From positions 74,132,501-74,196,500 of the forward strand of contig CM077593.1 in NCBI GenBank assembly GCA_039654915.1: a stretch of DNA of 64,000 nucleotides, written 5' to 3'. The position numbers were made by a program, and so were the translations under genes. The notes under the pieces are model-generated. The model had not been told where the DNA came from, made no database searches, and saw only the letters and a list, made by a program, of their open reading frames with translations. The DNA is from Aquilaria yunnanensis (lineage: Eukaryota; Streptophyta; Magnoliopsida; Malvales; Thymelaeaceae). Positions 45,957 through 56,650 of this stretch are shown piece after piece. Each line of letters opens with the position of its first letter. Positions within the stretch are counted from its first letter, which is position 1.

Positions 45957-47674
45957 TTTACAAACCTCTCCCCCTCTGGACATTTGGCCTAACCTACACT
46001 TGCCCCCTCTATTTTAGAGTACTTACACTTTGTTCCCTAGAATAGTCACATCACTCAAATTCATTATTATGCAAGTGAGCCAAATGCCATGATTGCTTAA
46101 TACGATTTGCAAATTGTGCAAATAAACCATCATATTCATTTCAAGCTACCTCTAATCAATTTTCTCTAAATATATAATATATTTATAATGGATTTCATAT
46201 TTCTCAATAAATTATATCTTTATATATTTACTAATAATTTCTAGATCTATAATATTTTTCATATTTATAAATCAATAGTTTATGCTGTGATTATTATTTA
46301 GTATTTACTTTTTTAACATTTTATTCATTTTTCAATTAATTCAAATATAGAAGTATCATCTTTTTGGACAAATCTTTTAGCTAGTCTCATTTTATTTTAA
46401 AAACTAATTTTCACCATATGAAAGAAATCTATACATTCTACAATTTTTTAGCATTGCATAATATAAATAGTATATTAATTAAGCACATCATTAATTATGT
46501 ATCATTATATCATTAATTAAGAATATTTTTTATCCAAATGGTAGTTAATTTTTTGTAACTTCTTAGCGTATCCGATGAAAAAATTAATAAGTTATACTTA
46601 TTTTTTTACAAAAAATTCAAAAGTAATTTTTTTAAAAAATATATTACTTCAATAAATCTGAAATTTAGTTGTGCATCCAATAAATTTATTACACATTTAT
46701 TATTATTTTTAGTTACCATTTAGTTGTGAATTCAATAAGTTTGAGACTTTTGTTCCCTATTGAATACGTCAAACAAGTCCCTTTGTTCGAGCCATAAACT
46801 GAATTATTAAGGAAGCCATCACAAGCCTTTTGGTTATAAGACTGGAGTGTTGGGCAAAAATTCATGGTGGATATTTATTTATTTTTTCCTTTTCTAGGAA
46901 ATTTCTGATCTTTTCCTTGAAAATGTGTCAATCTTGGTTTTAGCTCTTTTTTCCACCCCATTTTCCACCAATTGCATCCTCTAAATATTAGTAATTATGC
47001 TTTAACCTATTTGAGGTTCTACTTTACCTATATGTTAATTTGGTGGCCAAATTACATTTACCGAAAATTTGATAAAAAAAAATATGTGCATGTAGCTTTT
47101 GCAAAAAATATGTGCATGTATACAAATTTATATTTGTACAAAGAAAGTAAATAACACATCAATTTTATTTGTAAAAAATAAGTATAACGTAATTAATATA
47201 TTATTTATATTATGCGTTGCTAAAAAATTGTAGAATGTGTAGATTTCTTTCATATGATGAACCTTAGTTTTTAAAATAAAATGAGATTAGATAAAATATA
47301 TTTGTCCTAAAAGATTATACTTTTCTATTTGAACTAATTGAAAAATAAAAAAAATATTAAACAAGTAAATATGGAAATATATTATAGATCTAGAAATTAT
47401 TAGTAAATTTATAAAGATAGAAATTATTCAGAAATATAAAATATACTAGAAATATATTATATATTTATAGAAAATGGATTGAGGTAGCATAAAATGAATA
47501 TTGTGGTTGATTTGCATAATTTGCAAATCTTATTGGGCAATCATGGCATTTGGCTTACTTTCATAGCTTTGAATTTGATTAATGTGACTAATCCAAGGGA
47601 CAAAAATGTAAGTTTTCTAAAATAGAGATGGACAAATATAGGCTAGGCCAAATGGTAGAGGTTGTTTTTGTAAC
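45957..47674. mobile_element. Foldback element with about 0.5-kb inverted arms
   Basis: The left arm (about 45957-46482) and right arm (about 47188-47674) are inverted imperfect copies, for example CATTTGGCCTA / TAGGCCAAATG near both ends and CAAATGCCATGATTG / CAATCATGGCATTTG. The middle 700 bp is AT-rich with no transposase. Long inverted arms suggest a foldback or long-TIR MULE-like non-autonomous DNA element. The target duplication could not be fixed. Confidence 0.7.
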
Positions 47675-47829
47675 TTTCCCTAAAATATTATCAAGAACTT
47701 GCCAAGAGTGAAGGGTTGTGGTAGAAATTTGTTGCAATTCTTATTATTTTTATTAATATTAGTTGCTATCTCTTTCATGAACGTAGGGTTGTTAAAGAAC
47801 CAAACCACATAAATTATTTATTTTAGAGC

Positions 47830-48171
47830 CAATTCATTTTAACTTAAGTAAATTTAATTTGAAATAATTTATTTTTATTTTTATATCTTTTTTACCTAAA
47901 ATTAATTTTATTTAAAAATCAATATTATATAAGTGTAATAATCTATTGAAAATATAATTTTTATAATCTTACAAAATTTTTATGATTTTTTCTACTTTTA
48001 GTCATTAAAAAAAATTCACAAAAATTTAATAACATCATGAGAATTTACTTTGAAATTGTTAATTATATCTACATAATAATGAATTTCAAATAAAATTAAT
48101 TTTGGATAAAAAGGTTATAAAAATCAAAATAATTTATTTTAAATTAAATTAATTTAAGTTAAAACGAATTG
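47830..48171. mobile_element. MITE, 342 bp
   Basis: Ends CAATTCATTTTAACTTAA and, inverted, CAATTCGTTTTAACTTAA. The interior is almost palindromic, AT-rich and non-coding. It interrupts a stretch that is continuous at 45820-45850. A partial relative lies at 18830. The superfamily is not assigned because no target duplication is clear. Confidence 0.7.
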
Positions 48172-48896
48172 TCAATAATTTCTTATTTTGATTTGTTTAT
48201 TTCATGCTTCAATTGTCCCAATCGTCACACGTATCTTCATTCTACTTGTTGAAATTAAACACTATACGGTCAGGAAATAGATAATAAAAATATTATCAGG
48301 ACCACCCCCCCCCCCCCCCCCTCCCCCCCTAAAAAAAAAAGAGCAAAAACTAAAACAAAAAGAACGCAAAGATGCGGTGACACGTCTCTTCATTTACAAG
48401 TTGATTTATGCAGGACATGGCATATTTCAAAACGTTAGAAATACTCCGACATATGTATCAATGTGCAAGAGTGATAAGATGTTGTAATAACGAAACAGTC
48501 GCCTAAACTTACTCGGGAAGAATTAAGATACAGATATCTTGCCCTTTTAAAGCTTCAAAAGCAGCTCATAATTAGGTAGTATTAAAATCTTGCTCTTTCA
48601 GAGCTTCAAAAGAGCTTATAATAAGTATTTAAAACTTAGTTGATTAACTAATTGATTAGTATTTCTATGAGTGAGCAAGCACATATTATATATCCAGGTT
48701 CCACAATTAATCATCATAACCCATCTTTTAAATCTGTAGAAATTTGTACTGAAGAAAGAATTTGACTCTGTTAAATCCAGGAGCAGAAGTCTTCGCAATA
48801 AAGCCACTAGTCAGCTACCTATATTCAACGCTACAAAGTTGCAATATTTTAGAACAATTCTGAGAGCTGTTTGTTGTTCAGTAATTTGGGAGATGT
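48172..48896. other. Spacer with 17-C run
   Basis: A homopolymer of 17 C at 48305-48321 is followed by T, seven C, T and ten A. No gene is seen; the remainder is AT-rich. Confidence 0.5.
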
Positions 48897-48905
48897 TTAG
48901 GTAAT

Positions 48906-49262
48906 GGGTAAATTTCTTCTATCACCCCTAAACTATATCATATATTGCTTAATTATCCTGAAATTATCAAGTATTATATCAATTATCTATAAGGTATTTT
49001 TAATTGTTGATGCCTTATCCTGCCACTTATCATAACCTTTAAAGATAGATGAAAAAATAACATAGCTAATGATGTGACATTAAAAGTTTATGTGAATGCT
49101 AATGTAGTATTATTTTTTTATTTATTCTTAAAAATGTGAGGAACGGTAGAGTAAGATAATAACAATTAAACAGTTTAAGGATAATTAATACAACACTTGA
49201 TAGTTCCGAAACAATTAAATAACATAAAAATATAGTTTTAGGATAACTATTGGAGTTTACCC
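48906..49262. mobile_element. MULE-like MITE, 357 bp
   Basis: Inverted ends start GGGTAAA on both strands and extend about 85 bp (shared AACTAT(C/A)AAGT and ATTAATTATC words). Flanks TTAGGTAAT (48897-48905) and CTAAGTAAT (49263-49271) match at 7 of 9 bases, the duplication size of Mutator-like elements. Non-coding. Confidence 0.65.
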
Positions 49263-49670
49263 CTAAGTAATTGTTGTTAACTAAATGAATTAGTACTAAA
49301 TAACATACCCCCAAATGATGGGTCCCACCAATCTGCTGAAATGCAAGTGATGGGTGAGTCACCTAATTATATAAAATGCTCCAACAGATTCAGTCGTTTA
49401 TTTAATACAAGCCCGTTTCACCTTTTAAACTGCGCTTCATTGCGTCATGAAGCACAAGACTTGTATTGGCTGGCATGGCTTTGAAGCTTCTTGAGATGCT
49501 CTTGCCTGAGATTGACTTTTGCACCCCTCATTTGCCTGCTTGTTTTTTTCTTTCCTTCTCACACTTCAAAGACATTCCTCTGCAAAATCATTATCCTTCT
49601 ACATCAGCAATCTTTTTCTCTCGTAAGCATAATTGTACTAGATGCCACATTATTATCCAAACATTATACG

Positions 49671-50146
49671 CTGATGATTTATGAATTATTCTCCAGCATA
49701 AGACACTGTTTAAACATTATTATAAATAATGAGATGAAATTATAAAAAACATCATAATCACAAGTAATTAAACATTAATAACTATTATAGCACAATCAAA
49801 TTTCATGAAACCGTATTGGAAAGTAATAAGGTATGATCGTGATGTGGAGCGTATCGTAAATAAGTTTTTAAAGCGAGTTAATCGGATGAGAACAAAAAAA
49901 ATATATCTTATAAATAGATATTGTGTGATTTTTAACTTTCAGAGGCCATAACTTTTATTATAGTTGTCAAAATAACTATTATCTAAACTGATATTTCCAT
50001 ATATTATATACTGATGCATTATGAATTATTCTCTTGCATAAGACAATGTTTAAACATTTACATTTTATCCAACTATGTTGAAATTGGTAGCATAAATAAT
50101 GAGATGAAATTGAAAAAAACATCATAATCACAAGTAATTAAACATT
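49671..50146. repeat. Direct repeat upstream of the bZIP gene
   Basis: About 110 bases starting near 49671 recur near 50010-50146, sharing TATGAATTATTCTC, ACTGTTTAAACATT-like and CATCATAATCACAAGTAATT words. The second copy contains about 45 extra bases. It lies 200-670 bp upstream of the TATA box, so it is part of the distal promoter. Confidence 0.75.
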
Positions 50147-50342
50147 AATGCGCATGCATATACAAATGTACACGTATCTACATACATAAATACATGTGGT
50201 TAGTGCATGATCCACGATATAAAGAAAATGGATGCTTTGTCCATTTTAAACAAAATTTCTCAATTTCCTGCTCATGTCAGCAATGGAACTGTTCCCCTTT
50301 ATTTGTTGCCCAAGCTCACCCACCTCATAACACTTCTCCACC

Positions 50343-50349
50343 TATAAAA
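50343..50349 (+). promoter_or_regulatory. TATA box of the bZIP gene
   Basis: TATAAAA lies 76 bases upstream of the ATG at 50425. No other ATG occurs between them, which places transcription start near 50375. This makes the longer reading from 50194 unlikely, since its start lies upstream of the TATA box. Confidence 0.75.
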
Positions 50350-50424
50350 TCCTCTACTCATTCTATTCTCCCCTGCCTCCAAATCCTCAAGAAAACAAAC
50401 TGCAACAAAGAGACACCAGTAAAC

Positions 50425-51024
50425 ATGCTTCCAGCAGAGTTCACAGGATTCCACTACCTTGCAGCTGACAACCCAATTCCAGTTCCAGCCAACTTAAACA
50501 TATTACACGCCACCCTTCCAAATTTCCAGTTCAACAAGTACATGAACAGCTCCGGCTGTGATCCTCAACTCTCGATCATTTCTGCTGATGAGTTTACTCC
50601 GAAATCCTCATCTCTGAGCAACAACTCAACTTCTGATGAAGCAGAAGAGCAGCAGCTCAGAATTATCGACGAAAGGAAGCAGAGAAGAATGATATCAAAC
50701 AGGGAATCTGCTCGTAGGTCAAGGATGAGGAAGCAAAGGCACCTTGACGAGCTTTGGTCCCAAGTTATGAGACTAAGACATGAGAATCACAGTCTTATAA
50801 ACAAGCTAAATCACATGTCCGAGTGCCATGACAGAGCCCTCCAAGAGAACGCGAGGCTAAAGGAAGAAACCTCTGATCTTCGTCAAATGCTGATGGATTT
50901 AAAGGTTGGTAGCCCTTTCACAGTTGCTCTGAGAGAGCTAGAGGAGATCCCCTGCAACACTGCCCATCTTAGAGTTGAATCAACAGCCACGTCTGTCTCC
51001 AGTTGTGTAGACTTGCTCCATTGA
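50425..51024 (+). CDS. bZIP transcription factor, AtbZIP43-like (group S)
   Basis: Single-exon gene for a 199-residue nuclear protein. The basic region (residues about 84-104, RKQRRMISNRESARRSRMRK) has the invariant Asn92 and Arg100 in N-x7-R spacing and Leu110 exactly ten residues on. Heptad positions follow at Leu117, Leu124, Met131, Ala138, Leu145 and Leu152. The N terminus is Ser/Asn-rich, with SSLSNNSTSDEAEEQ before the basic region, and the C-terminal 40 residues are variable. The layout matches AtbZIP42/43/48-type group S proteins, which bind ACGT-core elements as dimers. The start at 50425 is chosen because it follows the TATA box; the frame is open upstream to 50194 (276 codons). No upstream sucrose-control ORF of the S1 type is visible in the short leader. 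It is the only intact host gene in the window. Confidence 0.93.
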   Translation: MLPAEFTGFHYLAADNPIPVPANLNILHATLPNFQFNKYMNSSGCDPQLSIISADEFTPKSSSLSNNSTSDEAEEQQLRIIDERKQRRMISNRESARRSRMRKQRHLDELWSQVMRLRHENHSLINKLNHMSECHDRALQENARLKEETSDLRQMLMDLKVGSPFTVALRELEEIPCNTAHLRVESTATSVSSCVDLLH

Positions 51025-52731
51025 GATGAAGGCTTTTTCTTCCGGAACTTCCATGATATAAACTAAGTGACTACTACCTTATTTGCTATGGTTGTGGATC
51101 AGTCTTTTGCCTTGTTTTTGAGATGTAAGAGATGATATAAACAATACCATGCAATAACAGCTTTTTCTCAAATCATATTATTTTAGGTTGGATTCAGGAC
51201 ACAACTATTTGCAACCACTTCGCCGCATAATTCTTGAGCAGAGGCATATGTGAAAGTGATATCTTTCCGAGTGGTCCACCCGTAGCAAATCAAACATTAA
51301 AAAGTATATATGAATTACCAGTGGGAAAATGGGAAAAGAAATCAATTCCTTCCCATCAATTGGACAAAGTAGAAAGAAGTAAAAGTAATTTTTCCACAAT
51401 ATTTGTCTCACATATTCACAGTCATAATCTAATGAGTAAAATTTTTGTCGTAAATGGTAAAGTCAACTTAATTCTACGCTAGAGACACAGTACCATCTAC
51501 ATGAAATATTTTCTAAAGTTTGTCTAGCATATTATTCTTACCCACTAGCCACTAGGGCAGCCTCAAATCTATCTTGGATAAGGCCAAACAATGCAAATGA
51601 TACATATATTATTTTATTTTTGAGTGGAGCTGCTTTTACTTGTGTTTGTAATATGTAAACAAACAAAACAAAAAGGAAGAAATACATCCCACTCATTAAA
51701 TTATTTACCCTCTTTTCCAGAGAAGGGTAGGGATGGGGAAGAGGCTGGTGGGAGTGGGAAGGGTGGTCACAAGAGTAAGAGGGGAGGCAAGAGGACAAAT
51801 GGTGGTGGGGGTGCTGCTGCTAGTGGCTGCTCATCATACAAACAACTACCATAAGAAGCAAAACACTTGAAAAGGCTACCCACTAATACCAAAACATTAC
51901 AGCCCCAAGTACTGTTTCCAGCTTTTCCCCAAGAGCATCAGCTTCCTGGCCCAAACTCAGGTCTCATTTACTTTTGTATTGTCCTCACCGAAGAAAACAC
52001 GGCACGCGAGCCCTACGCCTATCTTCAGGTGTGCTTCAACAGTCCCTTTCCCTGGCAATGCCGTACATTTCCCACTGCAAATAACAATCAGGTGGCCTTG
52101 ACAAGTATATATCACTCCTTGGGGGTGGCTCCAATCCTTATCATGCAAGTTCTTTAGCAGTAGTTGATTACTTCAACGGCGTACATCCATTCTCTATAAC
52201 CTCTGATCATGGGATGGAATGTTGCAGCCTACAGTATTTGATCCAAGCTTAGCCATTGTATATCTTACAGCTGTGGAAAGTCTTCATGATTAGTCTTATC
52301 CATGTATGGCACTAGGTATAGGTCTACTTACACATAGAAAAAAGCAATGGGGGCATAGTTAGAAAAGTTAATACTAGGAAGAAGTTAGATTACTTATTGA
52401 ATATTAATGGCCAGACTAGAGAAATTTCCTAATTTTTATTTTCTGACTTTACTTCATCAAATAGATTCTAATTTCTAAGAATATGATTAACCACAAATTT
52501 GAGAATATGAAGTCCCTTGTTTTCTACTTTTCTAGAAACAGTGAAGAAGTTTTCCACAGCTAAACGGGGCCAAACAAATTCCTACAAAAAACTCTAATTG
52601 GAGGTACCAGCTGCCACCGGTGACTCTTGGCATTTAAACTCACACTTCTTGTTGGCTTTTGAAGGACACAGAGGCATTCCAGAGTAGGGGAAAAAAGATG
52701 AAAAGCCATCTCATTTTTGGAAAATGCATAT
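51025..52731. other. 3' flank of the bZIP gene and intergenic sequence
   Basis: The first 130 or so bases are probably the bZIP 3' UTR; no canonical AATAAA is seen. Several short ORFs on both strands between 51200 and 52160 have no recognised domain and are probably chance. Confidence 0.45.
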
Positions 52732-53318
52732 TGATGATACCCGCATCACATGATAAGATTCACATAACGTTGAGGATTGTATGCAAGTGACTTACCTCAC
52801 ATGGTTGAAAATTATCCTTAATGTGATATGTGTGTGTCTGTGTGTGTGTGTATATAGTAGTAGTAGTCTCTTCTTTCATTGACTTAAACTTTTGAGAATA
52901 TGTAAGACTATTATCGTATGTGATTTTTTATTTTGATAAATCTCCCCCATTTAAACCTCCCCAATAAGTGGTATCAAAGTTAATGGTTTGACTGAGAATA
53001 ATACTGGTGTGCTGAGGTTCAATACTCATTTGATGACATAAAGTGTTGAGTGAAGAGTGTATGCTCGTTGTTGGGTATGCTTTTGATGCATCAAGGCATC
53101 CGCTCAAAGGGGAATGTTGTGACCATGTATAGTGAAGTCACTTGCAAGAGGGAGATTACTAAGAATGTGCCTAAATGACTTGTCTCACATAATTAGAAGT
53201 TATCTAAACTGAGATATATCCCCTTTGGCTTAATTTTAATTTTTTGAAAATTGTGTGAGACCATTATCATATATAATATCTCACTTGATGAATCTCTCAA
53301 GCTTAAACCTCCCCAACA
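52732..53318 (+). mobile_element. TRIM retrotransposon, 587 bp
   Basis: The 5' LTR about 52732-52966 and 3' LTR 53115-53318 share CTCACAT, GAGAATATGTAAGA / GAAAATTGTGTGAGA and TTAAACCTCCCCAA. The 3' LTR runs TGTTG to CAACA. TGGTATCAAAGT (52969-52980) is a two-mismatch initiator-Met PBS placed directly after the 5' LTR. AAAGGGGAA precedes the 3' LTR. Only about 150 bp lie between, with no coding sequence. A (TG)n tract expands the 5' LTR. No target duplication was found, so the outer 5' border is approximate. Confidence 0.75.
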
Positions 53319-53545
53319 CAAAAGACAAATACACTTACAACAATCCTACACTTAAATAAGTCGTCAACCCAGTAACTCGGACACATTCGAAAGCAAGAAT
53401 CGACAGAATCATAGCTGAATTGAAATCAATCATGGAGAAAAATGCCCTACAAGCATAGCATAAAGGATCAAATGTTCACGGAGGGAACAAGATGATTAAA
53501 TTAGGGGAAACTAGGGGAGGCGACAAGGCGGAGGCAGATTGAATC

Positions 53546-53755
53546 TTACTCACCTTCAAAGTTGAAACAATTAAATTTAGATGAAGATGAAATTGCATTG
53601 GCAGACGAAATCCCATGCTCGAATCTAGCTGTCCTGTCTTCTCCTCCGCTCCTCCGTTTGATCCTTGTCGTGCTGAAGAAGTTCCCCGTTGGGCGGACAG
53701 GAAGATCGAGAAAGTGATCGGGCCTCATGGATTGGGCTCTAAAAGCAAGAAACAC
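53546..53755 (-). other. Possible orphan first exon
   Basis: A minus-strand open frame of 69 codons begins MFLAFRAQSMRPDHFLDLP and ends FNFEG at GGTGAGTAAG, a strong splice-donor match. The following sequence (53540-53340) looks like the start of an intron or leader. The TRIM at 53318 lies directly beyond. No protein family is recognised and no second exon was found. This may be a captured or abandoned 5' exon, or chance. Confidence 0.25.
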
Positions 53756-53869
53756 TAACTTTTGTTCGGCCCACTCCAGCTGTTTTCATTCTACCTTTTA
53801 TTGGTACTTTACTACTTTACAGAAATTAGAAAATAGTACCTCAAGTCTAGGTGAAAATACAGTATGCAC

Positions 53870-56650
53870 CTTATTTTCCAAACACTAATACTTTCATTAA
53901 TAGGAATCCTCTTATAACTCTATCTTTCATTATAATTTTGAGTATAAAAAGAAAAACTAATACTTTATCTTGAAGTTATATCGTCATTGACACCAACAAA
54001 GATAAAACAATAAGACGATTTTACTTTTAATTAGAGGAAATTTTGGATGATGGTTTAAACTGTCAATTAACTGGAAACAATCTTTAGACATTTTAAATTT
54101 ACTAAAATATACATGTTGAATAGCTTGAAATTAAGATTTAAGATGATGTTAACAATTAACAAATAAGTACAAAAAGTGTTCACATTTAGGGGATAAAGTA
54201 AAAAGAAATAGATTGTATTTTGAACCACACCTCGAGCGATATTTTCAATTTATTTATTTTTGTCAATGGTCAGGTGATTGTAATTTTTAGGCTTCACTAG
54301 AAAAAAAAAATTCTTTTTGTCTCTAATAACATTTTAGAATGCAATAATTTGATTTCTCATTTGCAGCTGTGTTCGGGGAAAGATTAAACAATCAGTTATT
54401 TATTAATGTCTTATTCTCAATTTTATTGATTTTTTATTTAACTTGTATAGCAATTGAAACTTTGTAGTTTAAGAAGCCAAAATAGTTTTCAATAAATATT
54501 TTTCAAAAAACAGCAAGTATTTTTTTGTTGATGTTTTGAAGTTTGTACCAAAAATTCATAAAAAAGTTAATTACCTTCTAAAAATATCTATTCCCTCCGT
54601 CCCATTTTGGATGATACGTATCTTTAGACACGAAGATTAAAATGTATATAATTTATGTTATTTTTTACATTTCTACCCCTGAAGCTAAAATTAAAAAAAA
54701 TTCTTTTTTGGGTTTTTAATAGTTAGAGTTTAAATGAGAATTAGAAAAAGAAAAATTCTTTTTTGGATTTTGTGTAATTCTTGGGTTTTGTATAGAGAGT
54801 TTAAAATAGGTGTTGTAAGATAAACTAGATGTTAAAAACTTTTCAAAAAGAAAAACACTCATTCCTTTTAGGACAGCTAAAAAAGAAATACTTGTCATCT
54901 TTTTTTGTGATGATGAAGTACAACGGTGAGTGTTAGGTAGATGGAATGTTTGCTTTAAATGATATTAGTTCTCAAAAAAATTCAAAAAATATTCAAACAT
55001 AAGCTTGTTAATGAGTTTTTGAATTAAAATAGAGTGGACCAGTTTATACCACGCTTCCTTAAATACACGACCATTATGAAAACACATGAGTCATGGTTAG
55101 AGTCATGAGTCGTAGCAAGGTCATTAAAAGAAACATAGTAGGATTGCAAGTAGGTTTTAGATACTCTCTTGTGTTGCAGCAAAATGGTATAAACATGACA
55201 GGTCTTATAACTCTCTCCTTATTGTTAATTGTTTTTCTAAATTTAGCCTTGGTTTAGTGATTGTTTTGAGCTATTAATTTTGTTAAAAACGTTAAATCAG
55301 ATGGTTTAAGCTACTTATGCACGTTAGCAGAGTGAAATTGAAAAGTTGGCGGTTAGAGTCTAGGGACCAAAACCACAGGGAATAATTGGAGTTCTTGAAA
55401 AGAAAAAAAAATTATACAAGATTAGTAACTTAATTATATCAAATTAAGATGAAAGGGATTAATTCGAGAGAATATCTCTGCCTTTGATGACTAAGGAACT
55501 CAATTGTGTAGCAATTAAAGATGGATAGGATAATGCATGGAAGGTTGATGAATAATTATTTATTAGTATATATCAAAACAGGTCAAGACAATATAGCCTT
55601 TTTATATTTTTGAATAATTTGAGTATTTTTTTTCATGTGACACATGTAACACGCATGTAATGAGACATTGAGACATGGCCCCTAGTTGGACATGTTAGTT
55701 TACATATTGGATCATAGTTTGTGATTGACTCATAGTTACAACATGTCACATGTCTCCTAAAATTAAAAAAAAAAAAGAATTTTGTAGGTTATTTTTCATA
55801 GTTTTAAAAATGATAAATTTTATTTAATCTTTCTGCCTTTTCCAAGCACGTTCTATAACTCCCAGTTCCCTATCTCCTAATTTCTCCCATGTAATGACTT
55901 AATTATAGCACATTATTACCCTATTACAACCACAAATTCATGCTTATAGTTAAAACAGTTAAACTATAAATATTTCAAGCCCTTTGTAGTTATCATTTCT
56001 AGTTTTCTTTACTTGACGTCAGACTTCTTGCAAATTTGATTAATCATTTTTCCTCAACAGTTTAACTTGCCTCGTCTTTCTTGAATCTCAGTACTCCATA
56101 GATAAAGCAGACGAAGATCTCCAGAAGTTTCTTTCTTTATGATTTTCTTGTCTAAATGTGGATTTGCGAAATATCAAGCGAGAATCAAGCAACTGCAGCA
56201 ACTAATTAACAAGAATTCAATAAAAATATTTTTATACCTAGATTTTTTTTATTTTTTATGTTTAAAAATAATGTTTCCTATTCCTATCCATGTATTACAA
56301 TAGCAAGTAAACTTTACAACAGTTGAGAAACATAAATTGCTGAAAAGCAGGTATTGGCACTTTATACTTTGTTCTTTTCTTATCATGAACGTTTTGCCTT
56401 GTTGAATTTAACACATATTTTTTGTCTTCCAATATGAATGATACTTACATTTTTCTTTCCAATTATGGTCTCCTGTCCTTTTCTACCCGCCATCAACAGT
56501 TTAGTAATTCCAATCCATAGTATTAGTTTCAAAAATAATTTGAACCTTTTCATCTCATTCATAGATGTTATGTAATGTCTTTGTACATTAAAACTTCTAT
56601 TTTTTGTTAGCAAAATATACCATCCATGTTAAAACTATATCATGCCTTTT
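53870..56650. repeat. Direct duplication, copy 1 (about 2.8 kb)
   Basis: Collinear with 58458-61255 over its whole length, at a period of about 4.59 kb. Shared words include AATACTTTCATT near the start, GGTCTTATAACTCTCTCCTTA in the middle, TATCATGAACGTTTTGC and GTTAGCAAAAT near the end. No gene is seen. It contains a Stowaway-like MITE at 54591-54918. Confidence 0.85.
54591..54918. mobile_element. Stowaway-like MITE in duplication copy 1
   Basis: Starts (TA)TTCCCTCCGTCCC and ends in inverted sequence before TA (54919-54920). The start resembles the CTCCCTCCGTCCC end of Tc1/mariner-type Stowaway MITEs. The same element is at the matching place in copy 2. Confidence 0.7.

Noticed and set aside
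50194..50424. Extended N terminus of the bZIP protein (start at 50194, 276 residues)
   Set aside because: The extra 77 codons run through the TATA box at 50343 and read as low-quality sequence. The ATG at 50425 is the first after the likely transcription start and gives the usual family length.
51234..52157. Several 60-96-residue ORFs downstream of the bZIP gene
   Set aside because: No domain, no promoter or splice signals, and overlapping ORFs on both strands; best read as chance.
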